DNA of 64,000 bases, from contig NC_037088.1 of NCBI RefSeq assembly GCF_002994745.2, positions 61,398,397 to 61,462,396 of the forward strand. Reading direction: 5' to 3'. Shown here one piece after another: positions 34,900 through 49,619 of this stretch. Source of the DNA: Rosa chinensis (lineage: Eukaryota > Streptophyta > Magnoliopsida > Rosales > Rosaceae). Both the position numbers and the translations under genes were made by a program. The notes below the pieces were generated by a model. It was not told the origin of the DNA and made no database searches. It saw only the letters and a program-made list of their open reading frames with translations. How positions within the stretch are numbered: position 1 is the first letter of the stretch; each line of letters opens with the position of its first letter.

Positions 34900-34952
34900 C
34901 ATTTGGGCAATGATATAGGGCCTCATTGAGGCCCTATATCATTGCCCAAATG
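34900..34952. repeat. 53-bp near-perfect palindrome made of two MULE ends
   Basis: CATTTGGGCAATGATATAGG... followed by its mirror, with only the central two bases unpaired. Each arm equals the right terminus of the neighbouring MITE plus flanking AAATG. A further single copy of the same terminus follows at about 34953-34975. Confidence 0.9.
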
Positions 34953-35134
34953 AGGCCCTATATCATTGCCCAAATGTATTATATTTATCTCACCATAAGG
35001 TTTATATAGGGTTACATCATGTATACAAAAGGCAATACATAATAGCTAATCAATCGCACATTACAAATATGTCAATCGCATACATTAAGCAATACCTATT
35101 GCATGAATAATCATTATCATTCACAACAAATTTA

Positions 35135-36034
35135 GGGGGGTGTATTCAATTCAGATTTTAAAAGACTTTGTTTGAGTTTTTATAATCCATAGATTTACTT
35201 AATCCACAGATTATTTAAATTCTATATGGACTCTGATTGATTTTAATGGATTGATTTACTAGTATTTGTTTAGATTTTACAAATTCTAGCTTATGATGTT
35301 TTTGGTAGGTTAATTTTTTTCTTCTTCTTCTTCTTTAATTAAGCAATGGATGTATGGATCCAACTATAATACTATATCAATGACAAGAAAGTATGGCAAT
35401 CTACCATTCTTTATGTTGTGTATAATGATATATGAACAATAAGAGAAAACTAACAAGCCAAAATGTTACACAAAAAATAAAGTAGTAAACTAATGACATA
35501 ATTTATTTCATATCTAATTTACAAAAGAATCATGTGTGTATGTATCATCTTAATAATACCATTGAAAGTGAGCTTCATTAGCTAGAAGGATTAAGACTTC
35601 TAGAGCTATAGTGATAAAAATAAAATAAAAAAATTATTAGATGAGAGCAGAGGCAGAGGAAGATAGTGGGAAAATAAGTCTAAGACAAAATGGATAAGAC
35701 ACTTCTGTTGAGTCCTGCTTTTTTTTTTTTTTGGGTGAAGAGGTTTTTTATTTTTTGAGTAAGAAAGAATCCATCAAAATCTTTTGGGAAGTGGTTGGAT
35801 TGTTTTTGAGTTTTGATATGTATAAAAAGCACTATAAAATCCTCCAAAATCCAGCATTTAATGAAATTCTTAAAAATCCGTATACTTTTGAATATCAGCA
35901 TATTTGAATGGATAATTTTAAATCTTAATTGAATACATCAAGATTTTAAAGGACTGTTTAAAATCTCAATTGAATACCCATAGACTTCTAAAATACAAAA
36001 AAATCTTGTAGACTCTTGATTGAATACACCCCCC
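35135..36034. mobile_element. PIF/Harbinger-type (Tourist-like) MITE, 900 bp
   Basis: Terminal inverted repeats GGGGGGTGTATTCAAT, with ATTGAATACACCCCCC at the right, are flanked by a 3-bp TTA duplication (35132-35134 and 36035-36037). Subterminal repeats (TATTCAATTGAGATTTTAAA) occur near both ends. No transposase. The Copia element inserted right at its left edge. Confidence 0.85.
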
Positions 36035-36064
36035 TTAGATAATAGGAGTGCAGATTACAATTTG

Positions 36065-36086
36065 GGGAGTGTAAATTTACACTCCC
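36065..36086. repeat. 22-bp perfect palindrome
   Basis: GGGAGTGTAAATTTACACTC plus CC reads the same on both strands. It lies between the Harbinger-type MITE and the exon 3 relic; it may be a minimal remnant of another inverted-repeat element. Confidence 0.8.
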
Positions 36087-36089
36087 TAA

Positions 36090-36135
36090 AACAATGACTC
36101 AATTATCACCGATTCAGTTGATGCTTTCTGAAGGT
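36090..36135 (+). pseudogene. Second copy of propeller gene: exon 3 remnant
   Basis: AACAATGACTCAATTATCAC and TTCAGTTGATGCTT match the intact exon 3 at 7325-7360 with several changes. The homology ends just before the F-box block. Exons 4, 5 and most of 6 are not present. Confidence 0.7.
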
Positions 36136-36180
36136 CGATGATGCTACTACATAGAGGAAGTGGGAAGACAGCAGGGCCTA

Positions 36181-37377
36181 TTAAAAACTTGGTTGAATCC
36201 ATAAATGATATCCCCTCCAACCTTTAAAACCATGATTGAAGGATTTGCCAAATTCTCGGTCGATTGACGCGTTGCCCATATTATAAATACCCAAATCAAT
36301 GTTTACTACTGAAGAGACTACCTTATTGTTCATGAAGTATATGCAATTGGCTTTACATCCAGAATAATCAGTGACCTCAATACAGAAGGAAGAACTACTT
36401 TGACTCAAGAAGATTGCTCTATTCCCCAAATTCTTGACCTCAGAGTCTTTCCATGATTTGCCGTTATCAAACGGGACCTCGAAAACCCTACAGGCGGTAG
36501 TGGATTCATACTTTTTACCGGAGTAGAGACACAAAACAAGCAATAGAGCTCCGGCGCATTCCACCAAGTATTGTTGTTTAATGCGGGGCCTCCTAGTACC
36601 AAGTAGTTCCTTTTGATTTATCTTTGGAGCAACAGCCTTCAGTGTTTTAGGGTCGTCGATATCACAAACACAAACGACTGAAACACAGCCAAAAGAGTTC
36701 ACCACATAAAATTGTCCCCGATAGTAAGTCAGATCCCTGATATAATTGTACTCTGGGAATGATAGCTTCGTCCAATAATTTTCACGTAGTCCTGGTCTGC
36801 AATATTCCAAAGTATTATACGCATGAAACATGACTACGTAATCCGATGTCCAAGAAGGACTCGACGATATGACAAACTTGCATATGCCGTCATGATATTT
36901 TATCAAACTATTTGGGAGTGGAATGTTTATGGCATGTTTGAAGGGATGTAACAGATTAAATTCCAACTCTTTAGATACAGTGACTACAGTGACCAGCCAT
37001 CCTAAAGAAGAATAGCACTTTTTACCTTTAGCATCTTGTAATTTACGTCTGTAAACCTTATCACCTTTTGCAGTCAGACTGTAAAGTCCAATCGTCACGT
37101 CGCCGCCTGCAACACCCCGTGGAAGGGTAAGTACTACTGGTAGCATTAGGAGAGGAACTTGATATGCTAATAATCTCAATCCAGTGCTAGTAATAGTACC
37201 AGTACTAGTACTAGTACTAATACTAGCAAGGTAGTTTTCCTTTGCCTCCATCGCCGCTGAACTCCATGATTTGCAAACTGCACCAAAAGCAATAAAATCC
37301 TCCAACGAAACCATCAACCGATTGGCGAAACAGAGAACAAGCTCTCGAGGAATATCCGTAGACCAGTCGACAGCCAT
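36181..37377 (-). CDS. F-box/DUF295-type protein, single exon, 398 aa
   Basis: An intact ORF. Residues 4-50 (WSTDIPRELVLCFANRLMVSLEDFIAFGAVCKSWSSAA) are an F-box, the Skp1-binding motif of SCF ubiquitin ligases. The rest matches the plant F-box-associated DUF295 beta-propeller family: LTAKGDKVYRRKL, CYSSLGWLV, YCRPGLRENYWTKL, DLTYYRGQFYVVNSFG, and a C-terminal ANCIYFMNN...GYHLWIQPSF. Target unknown; this family expands fast in plants. A Ser/Thr microrepeat (SISTSTSTGTITSTG) lies near residue 52. A minus-strand TATA lies about 70-115 nt upstream. It sits within the dismembered second propeller copy, so it arrived by insertion or recombination. No decay seen. Confidence 0.85.
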   Translation of the reverse strand: MAVDWSTDIPRELVLCFANRLMVSLEDFIAFGAVCKSWSSAAMEAKENYLASISTSTSTGTITSTGLRLLAYQVPLLMLPVVLTLPRGVAGGDVTIGLYSLTAKGDKVYRRKLQDAKGKKCYSSLGWLVTVVTVSKELEFNLLHPFKHAINIPLPNSLIKYHDGICKFVISSSPSWTSDYVVMFHAYNTLEYCRPGLRENYWTKLSFPEYNYIRDLTYYRGQFYVVNSFGCVSVVCVCDIDDPKTLKAVAPKINQKELLGTRRPRIKQQYLVECAGALLLVLCLYSGKKYESTTACRVFEVPFDNGKSWKDSEVKNLGNRAIFLSQSSSSFCIEVTDYSGCKANCIYFMNNKVVSSVVNIDLGIYNMGNASIDREFGKSFNHGFKGWRGYHLWIQPSF

Positions 37378-37452
37378 TTTTCCTCTTTTTTTTCAGTCAT
37401 GCGATCTTTAAGAATAGCTTTGCCTCGCCCAAGGGGTTATTTAGGGAGTATA

Positions 37453-37485
37453 TATAGGGTTTAGGCTCCGTGACTAAACCCTATA
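37453..37485 (-). promoter_or_regulatory. Promoter-proximal hairpin of F-box gene
   Basis: TATAGGGTTTAG and CTAAACCCTATA form a perfect 12-bp stem with a 9-nt loop about 75-110 nt before the ATG. Minus-strand TATA-like runs lie on both sides (CTATATATACTCCC at about 37443-37457 and CTATATAGAG at 37486-37495). The stem would fall in or next to the 5' UTR. Confidence 0.6.
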
Positions 37486-37499
37486 CTCTATATAGAGGC

Positions 37500-38523
37500 G
37501 CTGTGACTTGCCAACCGAATAATTCGAGATTTAATAGGATTTGGATGTAAGACTAAAATGGACATTATTATTTACTTGCAGAAAAAGCAATGGGAAATCT
37601 AGTGACTTAAATCCCAGATTACTTATTCATTATGTATCCAAATGCTTAAGGCAGGGAATCAGAAATAACTGCTTGGTTATCAAGCTAAGTGTTAATTAAT
37701 AATATACCTAAGAATATGTGATTCTGTACTGAATAGCTTCCTTTATGGGAGGAGACTAAACCCTAGACTGAACCTGGTCCATGCACTCTCACCATCACCA
37801 GACATTCATATACTCGTCCCAGAGAGAGATTAGATAGTGAGAAGAGCAGAAGATCAGTGTTTGAGATCAATGGCCTCTTCAAGTTTGTTGACTCTTCAAG
37901 AACACTTTACTCATACATTTGCTGCAAATATGTTCATGTATTTTGTATGATTGTATCTATGATCCTTGTGTGTTGGATTACAGATTACAAATTACATTGG
38001 ATTGCCAAGGTTTGTAAGCTTTTATTTGGACTTGCATATAACACATAATTCATCAAACACATGCATTTAAAGTTTACTTAAGAACAAGAATTAAAGTTTG
38101 TGCATTGACTACTATCCTGATCATATTACAATTAGGAAAGTGAATAAATATTGTAATATGTGGAAATCTGATTAAGATGTGAAGTAATATTCGCATGAGC
38201 ATAATATCTAGCTGGTAATGTTTGCAGATTAGAGACTAACCATATGCAATTAGGATTCCTCAATAGGTAGGGATCCTTAAGCATTGTCTCCTATAAATAA
38301 CATGGTCCCTGCCTTCACAATATATACACACAAGCAATATAATATCCCCATTATAGAGAGTATTGGAGAAAGACAGAAGATCAAGTTATCGCCATCGACA
38401 CAATGGCATCTTCTTCATCAAGTAAGTATTCCGGAATCATTGGCCTCTGTTTGATATATCTATGTTTGTGTTCTTATGGTGATATGCTATGTCTAAAGGA
38501 TTATCTCACAAACTTTTCCTGAA
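37500..38523 (+). other. Spacer with a possible broken gene start
   Basis: AT-rich sequence with two similar leader-like segments. Near 38291 a CTCCTATAAATAAC TATA box is followed about 105 nt later by ATGGCATCTTCTTCATCAA and a GTAAGT donor (38403-38422). An earlier ATGGCCTCTTCAAG lies at 37869. Both read MASS. No later exon was identified, so this may be the 5' end of a gene brought in with the F-box block. Confidence 0.35.
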
Positions 38524-38601
38524 AGATAAAAGTTTACTTATTAGACTCCTAAAATGATATGGAGATAAAAGTTTACTTATTAGACTCCTAAAATGATATG
38601 G
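38524..38601. repeat. 39-bp perfect tandem duplication
   Basis: Two identical 39-bp units (38524-38562 and 38563-38601) start AGATAAAAGTTTACTTATTA. The second ends exactly where homology to the propeller gene resumes. Confidence 0.92.
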
Positions 38602-39003
38602 AAAGATTTGGTGAAAATCCTTCAACCATCTACTTCATCAAAAGAAGAAGGTGGAGCATCGAACAGCTTAGAGAAAAGCTGCTTATAAAGCAAAGCAACA
38701 AAATGAGAACCTCCAGATTCTTGATGTCAGTATCTTTCTTGGTATCTTTCAGAGGTACTATTACTTGTTCATTTAGTTTGTTACTTTTGTATGTAAACTC
38801 ATTGACTGCTGTGATCTGTAGGTTTACAATTTTGAGATGACAGAAGTGATTAAACATGAATTTATGACACCATCATCTACCATTTTTTTGCATAAGAATG
38901 AGTTATTCTTGACAATTCAAAATCGAACTGTGGCTGTTTGGAACTTACGAGGGGAACCTGTGACTTTATTTCTTTTGTGGCATCCCGACAACAATACTAA
39001 TGT
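38602..39003 (+). pseudogene. Second copy of propeller gene: exon 6 end, intron, first part of exon 7
   Basis: The exon 6 end (CCTTCAACCATCTACTTCAT, ENLQILD), the short intron and exon 7 (EMTEVIKHEFMTPSS, NRTVAVWNLRGEPVT, LLWHPDNNTN) align with 8060-8450. A deletion removes the codons for SFEDH, and exon 6 has a frame change. Exon 7 is cut by the solo LTR at 39004. Confidence 0.88.
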
Positions 39004-41039
39004 TGTTACACCCCATATCTGATATACCTTTTTACTGAGTTACATGAAATTCTTTATGGTTACCGTTCGCAGTTATAATTTTAACGTTTAGGGGGTGGTT
39101 AAAAAAATTGACTTTTTATGAGTTAAAAATTTGAGAAAATCTCCTTCATGAAAGTTGTAGAGGATGTTAAACAGAGCGCGTGAATATGTGGTACGTAAAA
39201 ATCGGAGTTCGTATGCAAAAGTTATGAGTGAATTACGAAAATTACTGTTTATGGTAAATTTTTTATATATAAGGAAAGTTACCCGGGTAGGTTTCCAAAA
39301 CCGGAAACCCACCCCTCTTCCTCTCTCTCTCTCCCCGACTCTTCCTCCCCTCTCGGCCGAATTCTTTCCCCTTCGATTTCTTCCTCTTCCGGCCGACTCC
39401 GGACGTAATCCGGCCACCCCCAAGCTCGGTTTCTTCCCCCGGTCACGTCTGTGGAGGTATCTTTGGACGATTTGGCCGGAAAAGCTCGGATCGAAGGAAA
39501 TTCCTCCCCGGTTGCAGTTTTGGGATTTTGCCGATTTCCGGCCATTCCGGCCACCTCCGGCCGCCATATTCCCATCGAAGGGTTCTTGGAGCTTCGGGGC
39601 TTTCCTTCACCGGCTCGATTCGGCCACTTAGAGGACGAGAGGAATCTCCACACGAGGAGAATCACGAGCGACGTCAGGATTGACCGCATATTGTGAGTGG
39701 ACCTTTGATTTTAATTGATGCATGCAAATTAAATTCCGCAAGTTTTAAGTTATTGATTTATCAACTTAATTATCGAGCATTTTATTTTGGTTTGGATTAT
39801 TGAATGTTTTATTGGTTTGAACTTTTGAATTAAGATTCGTTATGCTCGATTTGAGGATTTTGATTTATGCGGATTCGGAAATTTATACTATTGATTTTAT
39901 ATTTATAATCAGCTCTTTGAGCTTTTTATGAGATTTACGAAATAAGAATTCGAGGAAGCAAAACTTTATACTTCTTTATACCCTACTTATTGGAACTTGA
40001 GATGATCTTGGCGTGCGGGGTCACGTCTTTATACACTTGGATTCTTATTTCGTGAGATATGTGGGGAAACTATACAGATTTATTGGCTTTCGACGATCTT
40101 CTTCCTCACCATACGCGGGTCATGTGCTCAGGTCTCCTCCTCACTTACTTTGTGTTTGTGAGTGGCAGTTGAGGTAGCTTTCTCCTCCTCACGTGGGTGG
40201 TAGTCGAGGTGATATTCTCCTCCTCGTACAATTTATGTGCGAGTGGTAGTTGAGGTTATATGTTCTCCTCCTCGTACAATTTATGTGCGAGTGGTAGTTG
40301 AGGTTATATGTTCTCCTCCTCGCACAATCTATGTGTGAGTGGCAGTCGAGGGTAGGTAGAGCCTGAGGGGCTCCATTCCCGTATGGTGAACCCATTTTCC
40401 CCATGTTCTTTTGTTGTTGTTCTTGACTAGTGGGGCTAGTCGGTCTTTTCTTAATTATTGCATGCATCAGGAGGTTTATTGAGATAAATATGGAAAAGTA
40501 TAAAACCCTTTTTCTTTCAATTATTTATTTTTGTCCACTCACGCTAACGTTTTATATACTTTTCCCTGGGCCATTCGGTTTCAAATGCCCAGATTGCAGT
40601 ACTGTTGCTCGGTGTACGAGAGTGAGCCATAGTGACCGCACCTGCTTCCGCCATCACATTCTGTAGGTTACCTGGTTAACCTACTATATTCCTTGTCTAT
40701 TTATATTCCTAGAATGCTCTGATTACTAAGGGATATGTGACCCAACTTATATGTATTATATTTGAGGTCTATGACCTAACTTTGGTGATTGTAGTAACTT
40801 GTACCTTTCGGAGATTATATATGATGTTGTTAGCTTTGAGATGGATTGTCTGAATTTGGGAGCAGGGTGGCTCCAGGAGTTGTGGTTGGTTAATTAGAAG
40901 TGAATTTTGGTTTCCGCAGGTTTTTGGGTTAACCATTTTTAAGGGAGGTTATGCCGAAATTTTTGGTAAATCTCCTTTAAAGGTGGGTCCCGCAGGACCA
41001 CTTCGGATTCCAGGGTGGAATTCGGGGCGGGTCTTGTCA
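39004..41039 (+). mobile_element. Solo LTR of a Gypsy-type retrotransposon, 2,036 bp
   Basis: It begins TGTTACACCCC and ends GGGTCTTGTCA, flanked by a perfect 5-bp duplication AATGT (38999-39003 and 41040-41044). No primer site, gag or pol is inside, so the internal part was removed by LTR-LTR recombination. The G/C-rich first third (CCGGCC, CTCTCT) and the length fit long LTRs of plant Gypsy elements. Frames inside are not genes. Confidence 0.9.
40150..40352. repeat. 48-bp tandem repeats inside the solo LTR
   Basis: About four units, each with GTGGTAGTTGAGG, TCTCCTCCTCGTACAA and TTTATGTGCGA. The two central units are identical and the outer ones diverged. Confidence 0.85.
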
Positions 41040-41052
41040 AATGTCGTATATA

Positions 41053-41360
41053 TCTATACTATTATTAAGAGAAGATGTTTTGTTAGCCAAAACTGAAAAT
41101 TTTGACAGTTTTAACCTTGAAATATTAAAAAATTTTGAGAATAAATTAAATCACAAGGGTAAATAAGACAATTACAAAATAGATTTTTATTCAGAAAATA
41201 AAAAAGAAATAATTCCACAACCTCTACTTTTCTCTCCCACTATTTTCTCTTTACAATAACTACCCACTAAATCTATTTCTTCTGCAGATAAATATTTTTT
41301 TTTTTTACAATTAAAATTTTCTTACACATGCAAAGCATGTGATTACAGAATAGTTACTAG
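41053..41360 (+). mobile_element. Small nonautonomous Helitron-like element, 308 bp
   Basis: It starts TCTATACTATTATTAAGAGA after an A, a common plant Helitron 5' end. Near the 3' side is a hairpin, CACATGC-AAA-GCATGTG, then GATTACAGAATAGTTACTAG and a T. The gap from hairpin to CTAG is longer than usual, and TACTAG also exists at this place in the intact propeller gene (8462), so the true 3' end could be a few bases to the left. Confidence 0.62.
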
Positions 41361-42420
41361 TAATCAGAATCTTATTATTTCTTACTGCAAGAGTTGTTCT
41401 GATTATCCATTATTTGAAAACAATGGTAATTTTATCTTATACGTGTGAATATAGGATGATCAAGTTACATATATATACGTACGATGAAAATACCTAACAA
41501 AGCACTATTAAAATCTCCGCCTGTAAATCAAGCATTGAAAGTGGCCTGCTTTCATGTTGCGGTATGGGTTATTGGTGAATTGTGTAGTTAATTGTAATGT
41601 TTATTATAGAGTACTGTATTTTTGTCATTCCTTTCCAAGGATTTTAACTATCACATACTTCCTGTAGTAAAGTCTCCAAGTTAGTCGTGTTAGAAGGGTT
41701 TTTCAGTACGGCTCAAAGTTGTGAATACGTTGGATCTCTAACGATGTTTTCTCCCTATTTACAGGACCATCGATTAACATCAGCAATATTTTTACTGGGA
41801 AATGCCTTGCTAAAATAAGATCAAGCAACAAAATAGAAGACGAATGCAGTTGTATCGGCGAGTGTAGTACTACCCCTTGCAGTGCAAAGCAGCTTGTCCA
41901 TTCATCAAGAATTAGCAGCACGGTTGCGGAAGCCTTGGAAGATTGTAATGCTCTCTTCTACGATGAGAAGCGGAACGAGATTTATAAGGGCAACATGCAT
42001 GCTCTGCCTAGTTAATGTATGGTCTAACTAATGGCTATATCTGCAATGTCCATGGATTCAGTGTTGTGTTAATCTTGTAGATGGTTGACATCATTGTGCT
42101 GCCCCAGTAAAGCTGTACCATTAATTTCTCTTGTACCATTTACCTAAATCAGTACACTTTGTGTCCTGGCCTTCACTTATAAGTAAGAAGACTTTTTCAT
42201 GGTGGTGAATTATAAAGCTGAATTCGACTGAAAATTAATCTCTTTTTTTTTTTTTTTTCCTCAAGTGCTTTTGTTAGTGTTATGGAGCTGGACATGTGGG
42301 AAGTGGAATTAGTGTGACCACAGGTCCCCCTCCTTTTCCTTCCTTTTTAGGGTACTCGGCCTTCTTCTGGGGTACCCTCTCTCTCTCTCTGGTGGTAAGA
42401 ACAGCACTTTACATGGATTG
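41361..42420 (+). pseudogene. Second copy of propeller gene: end of exon 7, exon 8, 3' flank
   Basis: AATCAGAATCTTATTATTTC continues exon 7 (LIISYCK). Exon 8 (from about 41763) reads PSINISNIFTGKCLAKI, the Cys-rich insert DECSCIGECSTTPCS, then STVAEALEDCNALFYDEKRNEIYKGN. The last blade is shifted and GLVHVW is lost. 3' UTR similarity continues to about 42110 and weakly to 42410 (GGTGGTAAGAACAGCACTT). Confidence 0.88.
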
Positions 42421-42429
42421 AAAGTGTCG

Positions 42430-43690
42430 CAATAGAGAGAAGGGCATGAGTGGAGCGTCAGCTTTAAGATTTGGTCATCTCCGAAGTTTCCTCTTCTTCC
42501 ACCTCCACCTTTTACACCACTAGCTTCAGGCTTCTACAACTATTGCACGATTTTGGTAATCCGTACTTTGAAGTATGACATACTCCGAAATAACTACACA
42601 GTTAAATTCAGTTAAAAAAACAGATCTACCACTTTCGGTAGAAGGTTTTGACTGACATCAGAGGTTCTATAATTAATATTATTTGGAACTGACATTTGAA
42701 GAATGTGATGACAGTAGATGTGAGATTTTTATGATGATCTGGGAAATGTAGCCATTGTCCAGAATCCGAAATTTCCTTTTGGAAACTACTCCTTCTATTT
42801 CTTGTCCTTAAAATATTTTGAAGCTAAAGGACACTAACATGTGATTTGGGGAATAATCACGACCAAAAAGAAATAAAGATTTTACGGAACAAATAACATT
42901 TAAACAAGTGGCCACTGCTTTTTGCAAACCGAAAAATAGAAAGAAAAGAAAATAGAGTAAATCCATGATTTGATACCCATCCTTATCATATGAGAGATTT
43001 TTCTAATCCCAGAATTTAAGGTATACTTGACTTTGCTGAAGTGAATAAATTAAGGCTATAACATCTCATGACTCATCGGATAAAGTTTCACTCGTCAAAA
43101 ACTTATTTTAATGTTTTATTTCACAGATCTGAGAGAGTAATCTATTATTTTTGCTAACAAATTTAATTAGTGGTGTTCATTTAGTTAGTAAATGCCTATA
43201 AAAACTATGTTCATTTGTCGTTGGATGTGATAGTGGAAAATAAAACAATTCAACTTAAATGTAATTATTTTTATCTTTAGATTTACATCTGAAGGTAGTT
43301 AAGCAAGATATTATTAGTCAGTAACTGACCAGATGAACATTATTACAAATCCAATAATGACTTCTTCACTTATCAGTTATTCATTTTAATGCTAACTACA
43401 AGTCGGAATTTAAAAGAATAATTTTTTTCGTTTAATCCGAAAACCACTTCTCTAAAAAAAAAAAAGAACAAATCAGGACAATCAATCAAGACAATAATAG
43501 TAATACTTCCTCAGGCTAAACTTCTCTGGCAAATCAATCATTTTAACGGTCTGCTTTAGCCGTAAGTCTACTCAATCGGAAAAGAGTAATGCATTATTAT
43601 TTTGAGTAACAAAAAATAATTATGTTGCAGACTTGCAAGGCGGTGGCTTTTTAGCTCCTAGTATTAGTCTTGAATAAGCCAAGAGTCGTT
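42430..43690. other. Intergenic, no feature seen
   Basis: AT-rich sequence with no convincing ORF, RNA gene or element ends. Confidence 0.6.
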
Positions 43691-43700
43691 GTACGAGTCA

Positions 43701-43704
<4 letters not shown>

Positions 43705-43739
<35 letters not shown>

Positions 43740-43923
43740 CTCTCTCTCTCTGTGGTAGAGACGTAGAGTAGTAGTAGTAGGAGAAGAAGAAGAAGCAGTG
43801 GCCACAACCACACTGAAACCAAAGCCCAAACCTTTTTGCTTTTCCTTTTCCTTTTCCTTCTTTCTTCTCTTTTCACTCTTCATCTTCTTCTCCATCTGCA
43901 TTCTCGCCACTGCACCTTCTCAT

Positions 43924-43964
<41 letters not shown>
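43705..43964. repeat. CT microsatellites in the CIP7-like 5' UTR
   Basis: (TC)n runs at about 43706-43752 and 43927-43964 flank a pyrimidine-rich leader. CT-rich leaders are common near plant transcription starts. Confidence 0.8.
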
Positions 43965-43966
<2 letters not shown>

Positions 43967-44635
43967 GCCTAAGGTACACACACCGCCTCCCTCTACTCGC
44001 ATTTTCAAAATCTCCTGCTCGGTTTTTCGGCTTTTGATTTCGAGTCATTGAAATGAGGATGAATGAGTTTGAGGAAATCTTTTCGATTTTGCATGTGTTC
44101 GTGGTTTGGATTGGGAACTAGTTAGTTAGATTTGTTCATAATGCTAAAATTAGCATTGACTTAATTTGGCTGTGGTTGATTTCAATTGAGTCTTGTTCCG
44201 ATGCTGAGATAGGGATTTCGTCTCCTTAGATCTGAATTCAAAATGCTGAATTTTTGTAGTAAAGGTAAAAAAAAAATTTGAGTTTGAGCTGAATCTTGAT
44301 TTTGAATGACTTCTTTTTTCTCTCTCGCAACTTTCGAATTTTGTTGAAATCGAATCGGGATAAGCAATGCTGCTAATTTGCCTGCTGAGTGGTTTTTTTC
44401 TTTCTTTTTTTTCTTGTGTTTGATAATGACATTCATGGAGTGTCGGTGTGAGTATTGGAATAAATTCTCTATAGATGAGTTGGCATAAAGGTTGCTGCTT
44501 TAATTGACTGGTGCACACTTTTTCTCTATGTTTAGTTGTAAGGTCACTGATATTAATTCTCCTTTTTTTTTGTCCGTGTTGATTTTCTGTCCCTCATTTT
44601 CGGATTCAGGTTGCTCTGCTTCTGCTGTAAGCTAA

Positions 44636-49378
<4,743 letters not shown>

Positions 49379-49619
49379 TGCTAGCGATGATTATAGACTA
49401 TAGAGTAATGGAGTGATGCTTAATATATGCCACTTTGTTCCTGGCCATTGCAAGTTAGGCGTGGCTGAACTTTTTGACTCGTCCTTGTTCTTCACTGTCG
49501 TTGTAGGCTTGTAGCATGTATCAGACCACATGTGCAGGGATGAGTCATCCCAATACTTTTGTAATCTATCTCTTTCGTTTTCAATTTCACATTGTAATAT
49601 TCTATCTGTGCATTCAACA

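Larger units (their letters stand above)
27192..35128 (-). mobile_element. Copia (Ty1-type) LTR retrotransposon, degenerate, nested insertion in one LTR
   Basis: Left LTR is 27192-27399 (208 bp). The right LTR is 33780-35128, expanded by a MITE and a duplication. LTR ends are TGTTGTAGAG and TCATTCACAACA on the plus strand. A perfect 5-bp target duplication AATTT flanks the whole (27187-27191 and 35129-35133). A polypurine tract CAAGGGGGAG (minus, 27400-27410) touches the 3' LTR. Gag, protease, integrase, RT and RNase H follow Copia order on the minus strand. Several stops and frame changes make it nonfunctional. Confidence 0.93.
33780..35128 (-). repeat. Copia 5' LTR, split by a MULE-type MITE and a partial duplication
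   Basis: It begins TGTTGTAGAGAATTGG like the other LTR. At 33806 a 1.0-kb MITE intervenes. LTR sequence resumes at 34820, runs to about 34899, meets a palindrome, then restarts at about 34976 and ends TCATTCACAACA at 35128. About 80 bp of the LTR are therefore present twice. Confidence 0.88.

Noticed and set aside
39088..39696. Long frames on both strands (up to 159 codons)
   Set aside because: They lie in the GC-rich part of a solo LTR with proven target duplications; simultaneous open frames on both strands reflect composition.
43798..44051. Plus frames with long Leu/Ser runs
   Set aside because: Encoded by CT microsatellites in the CIP7-like 5' UTR and its intron.
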